The position numbers were made by a program, and so were the translations under genes. A DNA stretch of 64,000 nucleotides from Cycas panzhihuaensis. Its lineage: Eukaryota > Cycadophyta. Shown here piece after piece: positions 9,857 through 21,269 of the stretch. Each line of letters begins with the position of its first letter. The first letter of the stretch is position 1. Under the pieces are notes generated by a model. It was given only the letters and a program-made list of their open reading frames with translations, was not told the origin of the DNA and searched no databases. The stretch is taken from contig CM041465.1 in assembly GCA_023213395.1 (NCBI GenBank), positions 136,655,741 to 136,719,740 of the forward strand, read 5' to 3'.

Positions 9857-12525
9857 TTATCATTGGTCACTTGCCTATTGATCACTCTCAACAAATTTCC
9901 TCATGTTTTATATCTCACATCATTGACTTTATCATCATATCATTGCCTTATCCATTTCACATATTGCCAACTAGTTACATAGAATCCAAACACTCACTTC
10001 ACCAAATCAATGCCTCATAAATCTCACGATGATCATACATGTCATATGTTGCTACCAAGACACACACTTCACTTGGTTGCCCAAAACACACAACTCATGC
10101 CATTGCACTTGCAACTTATGTAACTTCAACAAAACACCTATCCTTCTTTGCCTGTTCACATCATGAAACATGCCTAATTTCTTCCTTAACTCACCTAACA
10201 AGGTGTCCAACTTTGTCATATAACCTCACATGTTACGAGGTTTATAATTACCAAGTCATCACTTTATCAACTCTCTCATGTAAACACATACAACAAAAAT
10301 AATAGACGTCTCTTCACCTACCTCACTCTCTCATGTACAACATATGCAAGGGAGCACCATGCCAATATCAAGTATCACCACCTCGTCACAAAAAATGTAT
10401 AAATAATAATCATATCACTATAGTACATCCATTCAAAACACACCCTTTTCACAATGAAATGCATCACATATATGTCATTAAGAGATAAAGCACCATATCG
10501 TCTTACTCATCTTGCCATCAATGCTTTATTTATCTCATATGTAAATCACATGTAGAAAATCACCATGCCAATACTAAGTGTCATCACTTCGTTGTTAATC
10601 AACATGACATTGCCGCAACAAAGCTTTAAACCATCACCTATTAAACCTTGTTGTGCCATCACTTCACCATATCTCAAATTTGCCTCATTCATGTCATAAT
10701 ATCAACACACCAAACCAAGACTTTACTTCAAAAATCACTCACTCATATCATAAACATTGCCTCACTCCATTAATAACACCATCAACCATGCCTTGTTTGT
10801 GCCCTTCTTTGCCCAATAAAATTTTTATGTGAATATATGCAACGAGCATACAGTCACCTCTCAAACTCTTCAAACCAGATATTCCAAGCTTGCTCTGGAA
10901 AGGTTAAACCAACAAACAAAACTCTTTCTCCTCATATGTCATGTGTCAGACTCATGCTCCTGCCAGAAACAAACCCAAGTCTGTAGTTTACATCCCCTAC
11001 CTTATTTGCAAACCCCCACACTAAAGCCAAAGCTAGAAGTCAAACCAACCCTGCCATGTCAGCAGCTTGTCCTTATTCACCATACACAAGACTGTAATTC
11101 AAGCGAATGTGTGCCAAGTCCATGAATTGCTATTATTCACACGCTTCAAACCACACCACTGCATTGCTTGCTCTATGAATTCTCTTTGTCCCTTACTGAT
11201 AAATGAACCCAAGTCACCGTATTCGTCTGACTTGTTTTTTCTACAACAAAAATTGAATCCAAAAAAATAAAAAACTAAATCCAAGACACCTTCTTTCCCT
11301 GCCATATACGTATTTTAGACTAAACCATAGCTTAACAGCAAACCCGAGTAAATGTATTTCTGTACAACATACCATTCAACAGCCAATGCTCTATTTCAAC
11401 ATTCTTTAGTACACTTTGAATTGAGTACTCCTCTTTGAGGTGGCCTTGACAATTTATGCACCGCACATTCTGTCTCTATGGCTGCCCCTTGTTTGGTACA
11501 TTCAATTTCAATAATGCTTTGATTAATTGATGTTGTCTGGTGATACATATTTCTTAGGGGAAATTGGGATAATCCCAGGGCAGTGGAAAATATGGTGATT
11601 AAGTGCTCACGCTCCACCCTTTGAAGTTATGGAAACGGTTGTGGAGGCCGTAGATTTGGCATGGAATGTCATTGAGTGTTGCCATGGTCACAAACAATCC
11701 GAAGCTATCCACGAGCAGTATTTTAGCAGCCAGCGACTGCACCATATCAAAAGATGTTAACAACATGCAAACAAGTGGGCGACACCACAGAGATGACGCA
11801 GAGGCAATCGGTGAATAATACAGAAAATTGATGCAAGATTTCATTTGATGCAAGGATAATTATATTTCATGGCTGAACGAAATTAGGGCGATTAAGAGCG
11901 GCATGAGAGAGATCACAGACAGCGTAGATAAATCATGTAAATAATTAATAATCACACAGATTGAATGGACGGTGTAGGCTAACAGTCGAATGAATATGCA
12001 CTGGCAGCGAATATAAAATGACAACTGATCAAATATCATGGCATCACAATTAGGGCATCATGCAGGGTAAAAAATACAATATGTAGGTTGTACACATCAA
12101 TAGCATAATAAATCTGACGGGTTGTAGTGGAACCTCAAACAGCAAAAATATTAATAGCATAAGTTCATCACCAACTGTGGCATAAGCATGACTAGACTAT
12201 TTCAACTGTTGTAGTGGAGGCATTGACAAAACCATAAACTGGAGAATAACATAGGATGAAATAAGAGATAGTTGATAGCAGATATCACATGAACAAGTAT
12301 GAACATACCTTTAAAATGACCATATTATGGTTCTACAACTAGGGTTTGCATTCTCCCATAGCTTAATCGAGGGCTGATGACATCTCCAGGGCATACAAAT
12401 GGAAACGGGCATGAACAACTCTACGGAGCCACCTCCTCACACACCAGAATTAAGGTTTCACCAATTAATGCTTCATGTTACTCAAGCTCGCTTCAACCTG
12501 GCTTTGACTTCACCTCGCTTAACTT
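9857..12525 (-). other. Element A leader, about 2.7 kb
   Basis: Untranslated leader between PBS and gene. The part next to the gene (9857 to about 10320) is shared with B (48110-48420). It is rich in short words such as GAGTGATG and TTGAGTGA on the minus strand. Farther up, open frames of 67 to 84 codons at 11099-11853 have no counterpart in B and look accidental. The end near the PBS holds a box shared with B and C. Confidence 0.6.
12416..12447 (-). promoter_or_regulatory. Leader box conserved in elements A, B and C
   Basis: On the minus strand the core reads GTGTGAGGAGGTGGCTCCG followed by TAGAGTTG. The C element has GTGGAGGTGGCTCTGTAGAG (RC of 63607-63626) and B has TGATGTATGAGGAGGTGATT (46964-46983). 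It lies 80 to 110 bases downstream of the PBS in each. Position and conservation suggest a packaging or dimer signal, which is inference. Confidence 0.5.
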
Positions 12526-12538
12526 GGCTCTGATACCA
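12526..12538 (-). other. Element A primer binding site
   Basis: Minus strand TGGTATCAGAGCC, directly after the 5' LTR; a perfect match to the initiator tRNA-Met 3' end type used by plant copia elements. Confidence 0.85.
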
Positions 12539-12756
12539 TGTTGGAAATTAACCTGCACAACAATCTTCACAAACAGAATAGAACAGCTCCATAGGATCGA
12601 ACGGTACCCTTAAGGTACCTCCATTGTATTAAGAAATATCATTACAACCATGTTACATATGATACACAATATTGTGTATTTATAATATAAGTCATATTAG
12701 AAGAGTAGGACCCACTTGCATGTGGGATAAATCTAATGTACATTAATATTCTAACA
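12539..12756 (-). repeat. Element A 5' LTR, 218 bp
   Basis: On the minus strand it runs from TGTTAGAATATTAATG to ATTTCCAACA. TATA box TATAAATA is the complement of 12677-12684. A GC-rich palindrome CCCACTTGCATGTGGG lies in U3 (12711-12726). Confidence 0.85.
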
Positions 12757-12761
12757 GCCTT
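12757..12761. repeat. Target site duplication GCCTT (right)
   Basis: Matches 8621-8625; the copia gag frame resumes directly after it. Confidence 0.85.
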
Positions 12762-13565
12762 GAAGAAAGAGTTTTATTATATGCACCTACAACCTCATGA
12801 CTCTATAACTAAATATATAGATGGCATTAGGAAGTTATAAATAGAATTAGTCAATCAAGGTTACCATATCAATGAATAAGAAATGATAGAAACCATTTAA
12901 ACAACTTACATAAAGGGTTAAAGCATTTTAAGATAATACTAAGTTTATCAAAGGATCAATCCACAATGACTATAGATGAATTATAAGGATACATACTCAC
13001 TGAAGTAGAGAAGCCTCAAGCATATAAAGAAGCCAAATGGGCTTTTGCCTCTATGACTAGGGGTGGAGGTAGATTTACTCCACATCGAAGAAGTCATCAA
13101 GATCTTTCTATGCATGTGAAAAACAAGGACATATTTCCTCTAAGTATGAGTTCAACAAAAACCTACCAAGGGGTTGGCCAAGTCACTCAAAATAGAGGAT
13201 GTTAACCATATCAACAAAACCAAGGTGACTTTCACAAGTTTAACAACTATAAAAATGATCAAAGAGGTAGTAATCATAGCCACAACTATAATGAGGGTTA
13301 AAACTATCACAATAACAACTATGGAGTAGAGGTAGTTGATATCATAATAACTTTGCTTAGTATAATAATGAATCTACAACTCAACTATTCATAGCTTTAA
13401 CTAAAAATAATGAAGCTAAGACATGGTACTTCAATTATGGCTATTCTCACTATATGACCTTCTATAGAAAAGTATTCAAGGATATTACCAAGGAGGGTAG
13501 TAATGAGGCTTTATTCCTTGGTGATGATATTAAACACATGACTAAAGAAAGTAGTATAAATGGAT
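12762..13565 (+). pseudogene. copia gag, 3' piece, into protease
   Basis: Continues the gag begun at 8587. It reads FYYMHLQPHDSITKYIDGIR, then a tail with MTIDELQGY-like sequence (about 12970-12995), a degenerate CCHC knuckle FYACEKQGHISSKYE (about 13108-13150, first and last Cys lost), an N/Q/G-rich segment (about 13210-13330) and the protease-region signature WYFNYGYSHYMTF (about 13423-13462; the usual D-S/C-G is N-Y-G). It closes with EALFLGDDIKHMTKESS. Many stops. Its 3' half (integrase, RT) is not found downstream. Confidence 0.75.
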
Positions 13566-15011
13566 GTTAATGGGTAATGATCAAGTGCATAAATTTAACA
13601 ATGCCTTCCTTTGTATTAGTTTGATTATTAAAGAGAAAGCAAAAATTATACATGATGATACTAATATATATATATATATATATCACTTTCAGATGATATT
13701 CACTTAAAAAAAGTTGAAGAAACAAAATATATCTTGGTTGACCATTACAAGGAGTTAAAGGATTTAAACACATAACAACTTGATGCCTTTAAGGAGTTAA
13801 CCTCCTTATTTAAGAAAGTAATAACAAACCATGTTAAAGAGAGGATATAATTTTTACATATGTACTTAGAATATTTTTTCTTCTTCAAAGTAATGTTAAA
13901 TATTTCTAAATCCCAAGATCAAGGAGTCATTGAGTTTAATTATATGACAAACTAAATTATGAACACTTTAGATGAAGAAGACCATTATTCAAAATTTACT
14001 AATTATAGTCAATATGGTGACACAAGTATATTATATTATTGTGGGCATTAATATTAAATCATATAGGTTATATACACATGAATAGCATACCATAAGTATC
14101 AATAAGCTCTATATCCATTATTATCACACAATTCTCTCATAACTATCATGAGCTAATGATGCCACTAAAAGGAGGAGAAGAGTGATACTATACTGAGTTA
14201 ACATAGACAACCATTAACCACTTATTAACTTGTAATTTGATATATTAATGCATGGCACATCTCTTTTAGTTATTATATATATATAATTCATCTTATAATA
14301 GTAATGTATGAAATTAATTATAGAACATACTAGTTGGAATCATATATATATATCGTTATAAACATAATGAACTTTAAAAAAATGGTTAAAATTTTTGTGC
14401 AAAAGATATAGTTAAACTTATTACCAAAGTATCTCATAAGGTAGTATAAACATCAACACACTCTTAAACCATACCTTACATCAAATCCTAGGCAAATTAA
14501 CTATTTTGGCAACATGCAAAAAGGATGAATTAATTATGCTAGATTCAAAAGATGAAGGGATTAGTTATCAATCATATATCAAAACTAGACTTACAAGAGA
14601 TAATTCTAAAATCTCCCCAATAATCTTATCAATACATATCTTAATGCCTACCAAAATTTGATATTTTAAGAATAAAAAATGATTAGATTCTAAGAATATT
14701 TTAATTATTTATAAATTATACAATCTCAGAAAAAGAAAAAGTTAGAAAATATTATGATCTAATGCTTGATTGAGCATTAAGTAAAAGACACATGAATCAA
14801 GAGTGTAGATTTGACAAATGGAAAATTATTTTTTCTTGATGAAAATTGAGTTGACTGAGTAAGTTCTATTAGAAATATTATACATGGACAGAATCATATA
14901 TAAATGGTGGAGAAACTTATAATGCACCACATTCTAAAACTAATTATCAACATGGAAAGAATTTATTTGTTTATTCATTAAAAGATCTGAAGTTAGAATA
15001 ATTATGATTAC
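13566..15011. other. AT-rich decayed stretch
   Basis: A (TA)n run at 13663-13683 and further short TA runs at about 14275-14285 and 14343-14353. Scattered fragments in the copia frame (for example KVEETKYILVDHYKELKDL near 13710-13770) suggest remains of the same element. Nothing else recognised. Confidence 0.35.
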
Positions 15012-15263
15012 TGAAGGAATGATGGATCTAGGGAATAAATCACTCACATGCATTTAATAACAATGGAGAATGAAGAAGAGATGAAAATAAGATATGAGAG
15101 CAAAACTTAGAGGTGAGAATGAATAATGACTTTCTCCTTGAGATTTTACCTTTTATTATTGAGGGTGACCATTAGGGTTAGGATTTTCCCGCATAATAAT
15201 ATGAACCCAAAATTACATCTAAATGCACATAAAGTGCATTTCACTAAGAGACTAATGCTAATA
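15012..15263 (-). repeat. copia LTR, inverted copy
   Basis: The reverse complement of this stretch matches the LTR at 1351-1602 over all 252 bases, with scattered differences (TATTAG instead of TGTTAG at its start). On the minus strand its upstream flank also matches the 3' flank of the first copia (about 1309-1350), so it is a 3' LTR. No PBS lies next to it. Confidence 0.8.
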
Positions 15264-15314
15264 ATATACCCTAATGTCACTTAATTAATCTACACAAATG
15301 ACCTTAGAGTATAT

Positions 15315-15566
15315 TGTTAGCATTAGTCTCTTAGTGAAATGTACTTTATATACATTTAGATGTAATTTCAAGTTCATGTTATTAGGTAAAAAAATCATAA
15401 TCCTAATTTTCACCCTCAATAATAAAAGATGAAATCTTAAGGAGGGAGTCATTATTTATTCTCACCTCCAAGTTTTACTCTGATATCTTATTTTCATCTC
15501 TTCTTCATTCTCCATTGCCATTATGTGCATGTAAGTGATTTATTCCGTATATCTATTCTCCCTTCA
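15315..15566 (+). repeat. copia LTR, forward copy (5' LTR)
   Basis: Starts TGTTAGCATTAGTC, ends TCTCCCTTCA, 252 bases. A perfect PBS follows at 15569. It forms the right arm of a head-to-head inverted repeat with 15012-15263. Confidence 0.85.
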
Positions 15567-15568
15567 TG

Positions 15569-15580
15569 TGGTATCAGAGC
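15569..15580 (+). other. Primer binding site TGGTATCAGAGC
   Basis: Two bases after the LTR end, the standard place. Initiator tRNA-Met type. Confidence 0.8.
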
Positions 15581-15600
15581 CCAAGTTCAAGGTTCAAAAG

Positions 15601-15657
15601 CCTACGGGTGATTTGGGAAGAGGACTCCTTGGCAAGTAAACTAGCCATAGTCCAACA
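15601..15657 (+). repeat. 57-bp direct repeat in copia leader, copy 1
   Basis: Core CGGGTGATTTGGGAAGAGGA, ends AGCCATAGTCCAACA. The second copy is at 15757-15813 with about six differences. The spacer of 99 bases is unrelated. Confidence 0.75.
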
Positions 15658-15756
15658 CTCCCCTGTGATGAGGAGGTCACCATATCATGTATCATCTATG
15701 TTATAATTCCACCTGAATGGGGGTATGTGGGGACCCTAACGAGGAAAGGGGATTTG

Positions 15757-15813
15757 TCTGCGGGTGATTTGGAAAGAGGACTCCTCAGCAAGTAAACCAG
15801 CCATAGTCCAACA
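15757..15813 (+). repeat. 57-bp direct repeat in copia leader, copy 2
   Basis: See copy 1. The copia leader ends about here; Ty3/gypsy sequence begins by 15870. Confidence 0.75.
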
Positions 15814-15869
15814 ATTACTATTATGAATTATAAAAATTAAAACAAATAAAAACTATAGAGAAATATAAC

Positions 15870-17100
15870 ATGGAATCCACAAAATTAAGTTATATACTTA
15901 AATATATCCTAACTATTAGACTCATTCAGTTATGTATTGATGACCTAATAATAGAAATTCAAGTTGATGTGAAGACCCATGAACTTATAAATCTTAATAG
16001 AGTGATACAACTAACTAGAATATATGAAGATAAGCTTAATGCATTATACAAGATAGAGACAAACCCCCTATATTCCTTTGCTTGCCTAGCCTAATCTATC
16101 ATCAATTACCACACCTAATCTACTACTAGATAATCCTAATTGATCTACCAAACCAATCATTTAAAAGAGAAGAATAGAATAAGAAGAGTTAAGAAAAAAA
16201 TATATATACTCTAGATGCAAAGAAAAGTGGGTACCTAAGAATAGATATCGAAAGAACCAACTATATATAATTAGATTATTGCCTATAGATAAGACTGAAA
16301 AGGATGAGAAGGAACAATGCCTAGAAAATAACTAAGAAGATTATTGTGATTATAAATCTTAGGGAAATCACTACAATCTTGAGCTTGACATCCCAAAAAT
16401 ATCATTCTCATTTATGAATAGATTTACTTAATTAAATACATTAAAACTACAAGGAATTATCAAAAATCAAGTTATTATAATCTTAGTGGATCTAAGTAGA
16501 ACTTATAATTTTATTTATAGAAGTTGTTCTCTATAACTATAATTATTTCTATTAAGAACTCCCCATTTTTAAGTATTAAAGGAAGAAAGGTTGTATCGAG
16601 GTAAGGTTTGATGAAAATTATTAATCTCATTATGAGTTATATTCCCATTATAAAAAACTTTTATGTTTTTAATGTAGGAGATGTAGATGTTATTTTAGGA
16701 AATCAATGGCTTAAAACATTTGGAACATTCAAAATGAATTTAGACAAGTTATTCATGAGATTTGAGAGGGAAGGTAGGAAAAATAACAAGAAACACCAAA
16801 GGAATATCATGCGAACATTTGGAAAAGATAACTAAGAAGCATCATCAAGGTATACTAGATTAGCTTTTTATGTTTCAGGTAGAAATAAGACTAATAATTG
16901 AAATAGATGAAATACATGAGGCATTCCAAAAATATAAGGAAATCTTTCAAGGTCTTCAAGTAGAATCATCTTCCAATAAAAGCTTAGAACATTTGATTAA
17001 TCTCATAATTGGCATAAACTCAATAATTATTCAACCATATAAGGGAACATATCATTATTGGGATAAGATTTTAACACAATATCCTTCAAAGGGATAGTGA
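15870..17100 (+). pseudogene. Ty3/gypsy gag-protease-RT fragment
   Basis: Three open pieces in a row read as one gypsy polyprotein. The first (15870-16094) has IEIQVDVKTHELINLNRVIQ and LTRIYEDKLNALYK, the end of a gypsy Gag. Near 16210-16235 a knuckle remnant reads SRCKEKWVPKN in a shifted frame. Protease follows with IILVDLSRTYNFI (about 16476-16515; the D-S-G is D-L-S) and VGDVDVILGNQWLKTFGTF (about 16670-16730). The last piece (16870-17097) is the start of RT with EIFQGLQVE and LEHLINLIIG. The rest of RT, RNase H and integrase are missing: sequence jumps to the 3' purine tract. So it is an internal deletion of about 3 kb by family length. Confidence 0.8.
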
Positions 17101-17154
17101 TCAATCATTATCTTCAATAATGTTTTGAGGATAAAACATTTAAAGAAGGGGTCT

Positions 17155-17403
17155 TGTTACGATCCTAATTAATTAATCTAATTATTATCAAAAGGATACC
17201 ATCAAATGGTTACACCCATTCACTAAAAGATATTTATCTCATGCATATAAATATGCATCTAATATAAACATTCATTATCATTCATTTTTATCAATCAAAT
17301 ATATTTGATCATTTGACTATTTAAATCTTCAACATACTCTTATATTCTCATGTGCTTCTTGAATTTAACAATTATCCTTAAGTTACAAACTAGGTTCATA
17401 ACA
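17155..17403 (+). repeat. Ty3/gypsy 3' LTR, about 249 bp
   Basis: Preceded by purine tract AAAGAAGGGG (about 17139-17152). Starts TGTTACGATCC and ends GGTTCATAACA, so its ends are an inverted TGTTA/TAACA pair. Single copy in the window, so the right end is a best guess. Confidence 0.6.
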
Positions 17404-17776
17404 ATTTATATTCAAAGTATTTTTAAAGGAGCAAGTATTATATAAGAGCATTTTTCTGCTCATTTCTCCTCTAATTTTTTTATTTTAAAGCTTTGGGTTT
17501 ATTATAAATTTATTTAAGTATATTTCAAAATTATTTTGTAACTTCATTTATTGTTCATCTTAGAGTAAAATTTAACCGAGCTCTTTTTTTAATTGGGCAT
17601 CTATCTCTAAAACAATGAGTTTTTGGACCCTTTTTACTCAAGTTTTACTTAATATTTATCTGTTAAAGTTATGGATTGGTCATAGATTATTTAAAGATAT
17701 TATAGATCATTTTAATAGCTCCATTCAAAGGTTTTCTTAAGGAAAATTAGAGTTTTATACTCAAAGTAAATTGGGT
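17404..17776. other. Spacer before the giant Tat element
   Basis: No gene or known repeat. The last five bases, TGGGT (17772-17776), are the left target duplication of the Tat element (TGGGC at 52924-52928). Confidence 0.5.
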
Positions 17777-20700
17777 TGTTTCACCACAACTGGACCTTTT
17801 GGCATGGTTAGGCTCATGTTTAGATTTGTTTTCTCAAGCCACTTGATAGCTATAGCTTCTACTTATATAATAGATATCACTTAATTAGCATGTTAGTTAT
17901 TGAATTTCTTTTGGTGGATAGTTGTGTGCCTTGGTCCTTAGCTTGAATATGCTTGAACACTCATCATTTTATTTTAAGTTAATAGATTGTAAATTGGATA
18001 ACTGAATAGATGTGATTGTGATCACCTTATTTTGTTGATGACTGATATTATGATGTGTTTTAATGCTCTCATCTAGCATAGTTTACAAATTGCTCCAAGT
18101 TTCTTCTTTTCTAGCTAATTTCTCTTTTAACACTATTAAGTTTTTCAATTGATTATAGCCTCATTTCTACCACTTTTTGGGATTTACTTATAGTAATCTA
18201 CTCTTCATTAGAGTCTTTAATGTCATTAAAATACCCTAACAAGTCAATTTTATCAAAAAGTTACTTTTTGTTATTATTTTTTGGTCTTTTTGACTTATCA
18301 CATTTTTAGCAATACCAAAGATGCAATGATCATGTTTTTAATTATAAGTCACATTTTTAGCAATAAATAAAATGAAATGATCACATTTTTAGTTATAAGT
18401 CATATTTTTTTACTATCATACCCATAATTTTTAAGATAGAATATTGAATTCTTATGATTTTCACAATAGTCCCTAGCCAAATTTGGAGTTTACTACCATC
18501 CCACCTACCTTGATTAACTTGTTATTATCTTACTTTCCTTTATTGCAAGATTTAGTTGTTGTAAATCAACCAAACTATGGGCAGAAACCATGGATTTTAT
18601 ATCCATCCACCCCCTTCTCATTTTCTATAATTCCCTATATGTTTTTATAAGGTAGGAAAAGTGTCCTTGATGTAATGAAGTGGTGCCCAATTTTTACTTG
18701 CCCTTTTTGCTAATGTCTTGGTGTTACTTGGAGGTAGATTAAAGCTTATCTTCTTAGGAGATTGTGAACTATGTTGGAGGAGTTGGAGGTCTGCACTTGC
18801 CTCAATTGCTATCTAGTTCTTAGACTCATCCTTCCACTCACCTATTAGGGTCTCCTTCCTATAATTCCAACTAGTTTTTGTCTACATCTTTCTCTCCTAC
18901 AACATCCTTTATTATCAAACTCATCATTCTCATGATAATTGGAGCTTGATGGCAATACGTTGGACAAGAGAAAAGCATCAATTTGAGGCATACAACACTA
19001 ATTTTTCTTAGATTAGAGGTAACTCTTTTAGTAGATTAATTGTTGGTTTTAGAAATTAGATTAGTTTGCTTTGAATTCATCTTTAAAAAAACTAAAAAAA
19101 GAGGTATTTTTAGTGTCATTTTCTCTAACTTTCCATCAAAGTTTAGTTTCTCTTTCTAGCTTGATTGGGTTATTTGACTTGGAATCAAACCAATTTTGAT
19201 TCCCAAACATTTATCACATTGTTAAAATCATTAAAGGAGTTGTTTTAAAGTAAACCAGTTTCAATCCTTGATTGTGACCTCCATTGGGCAAGTCCATTCA
19301 CTTATCTTCTTCTTATTATAATTCATAACTTACAAAGAGATTAGTCCTAATAAAGGGGTTAAAGAAACCAAACTAATCCTTTATGAGGAGGTGAATGGTA
19401 AGGAAGGGTAGTTCTTTCAAGCAAGAAAAGCATCCCAACTCTTTTCTATAGAATTATAGGTAGCTCTAATCAATTACTTATTGTCAAATTTTTTCATATG
19501 CAGTAAAAATGTTGCTAGAATTTTGATAAGGTTTTAAAGTTGCATTTAAAGGTTTCTCTTTTGAAAGTGATGATTTCATGATCTATATTATTGCTTAATT
19601 GACTAATGTGCTATATAATAAAATAGGAGTAATCAAAGAAGGTGGAGCCATAGCTTCTTAGCTTTATCATCAGGTGCCCATCCTATTCTTTATCTTTTGC
19701 AACCCCTTTTAAAAGTTTCTACAAACTAGGAAAATGAGTTAAAGGAAAAGGAAAGAGTGCCACCCTCTTTTATTGATTGATTGGTTTGTTACTTGATCTT
19801 TTTCCCTTGTTTGCTCATAAAATAAAAAGAGAAAGTTAGAAAATTATTAATTGGGTTTAGAATCAAGAAGTTACGGTTGCATGTTACTTGTCCCTTCCTA
19901 TTCTTTCATTTGTTATGAAATAAATCTAAGACATTGAAAAAGGAAGTGAAAGAATAATAGCTAAGATAATTATAAGTGTAATTAAAGATCTTAGACTCCT
20001 TTATTACTAGTGTGCTTGATTTCTTTTCACTTTCATTCTATTTAAGAAATAAAAAAGCAAATAAATGGAAGGAATCGTATTTCACTTACGTATGATTTGA
20101 CTATTTAGTTGGATGCATATTTTCTCATTATTGTTTATACTCAACTAGAAATTGCATACTAGTTTACATATAGGCTTGGTTTGACATTATTTGGTCTTCC
20201 CAGGGTAGGTTTTATCTCTCCTTTGAGAATTTGCTTAATTGCTCAAGACTTTGCATCCCTTGTATATAAGCACATCCTCTCTTAAAGACAAATGTTTCTT
20301 TTAGTTAAGAGGTTTTTAATCAACTAGGACATGACATCCTCGATATACAAATTATTCCTTCTTTGAGATTATTTAATTTTCAACCATGTTTCAAATGTTA
20401 AAGGAAGTGGCTTGCCATTTTCCTTTAGGTTAAGAGAAGTTTCTCCTTTCTTCCTTTACCTCTAAGTGTGGGAATTTATCAAAGTCAAATACAAGCATCT
20501 CTAAGATGTTCATCTTTATAGATGGATCATCACTAGCTGAGGGAGTCCCCAACAGCTAACCCCTAATAGGGTCGTTAATCTAGGGTTTGATCTCTCCTAG
20601 ATTCTCACACTCATCAATCCTCCCTATCTACAACTAGTATGACATAAATTACTATCATATGGGTTGAAATAGAGGTTTATATTAGAATATCATCCTTATG

Positions 20701-21060
20701 AGGGCATCTTAGATAGTGATAAGATGAACTTAGGTTGATTATTTTGGGGTAAGGACCCCCAATAGATCCTCCACTTATTAGAAAGTTATTTATACTTTTT
20801 CTGACGTAAAGAGGCATTTTATTTATCTTATGTAATTATTTAAAGTGGTTTAATTTGGTCAATTTTAGGTTTAATTTTTTGTATATATATGTGAGTTAGT
20901 TTAGGTTACAAGTTAGTTTGATTATCTCATTCTTATTCAAGCACATGAGTAAAGAGACCTCTTCTTAAAAGTTGATTAAAAGTTCCACCCTTACGACTCA
21001 TCATTATCAGTTCACTCTCTAATAGATCTAATAAGTCGTTAGTCCCAATATAAGGAGCCA
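17777..21060 (+). repeat. Tat 5' LTR, about 3.28 kb
   Basis: Starts TGTTTCACCACAACTGG, ends ATAAGGAGCCA. It aligns end to end with 46487-52923 once element B is removed. The following bases TTTCTGGTGACCATACTAGG (21061-21080) are in the PBS position; I cannot name the tRNA. A shorter related stretch is at 55211-56640. Confidence 0.8.
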
Positions 21061-21269
21061 TTTCTGGTGACCATACTAGGGAGTTATTAAATCTTCCTAG
21101 TCACATGTTCTAAACCTTAAGCTTTTACATCTACTTGAGACCTTCCAGAAGACATTCTTACTTCGTTGCATCTGCTTCTTCACTTTTTTGATTGGATAAA
21201 ACCCTTCATTATCATTTAGGGTTCTTATTTCTTCCCTAAGCTTTCATTATTAACTTTATGTACCCATTC

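Larger units (their letters stand above)
8626..12756 (-). mobile_element. Gag-only non-autonomous LTR retrotransposon, element A
   Basis: Complete 4131-base element on the minus strand with 5-base target duplication, LTRs starting TGTTGG/TGTTAG and ending CCAACA, PBS (RC of 12526-12538), and polypurine tract. It holds one gene only, an N-terminal copia Gag domain with a unique acidic middle and an RNase H-like tail, placed at the 3' end after a leader of about 2.7 kb. There is no protease, integrase or RT. Known class: TR-GAG elements are plant LTR elements carrying only gag. Element B (46637-49803) is the same family and C (from 59940) a relative. Mobilisation would need a copia partner in trans. 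Confidence 0.85.

Noticed and set aside
11099-11853. Minus-strand open frames of 67-84 codons in the leader of element A
   Set aside because: No counterpart in the leader of B, no recognisable domain; length is within chance for this base composition.
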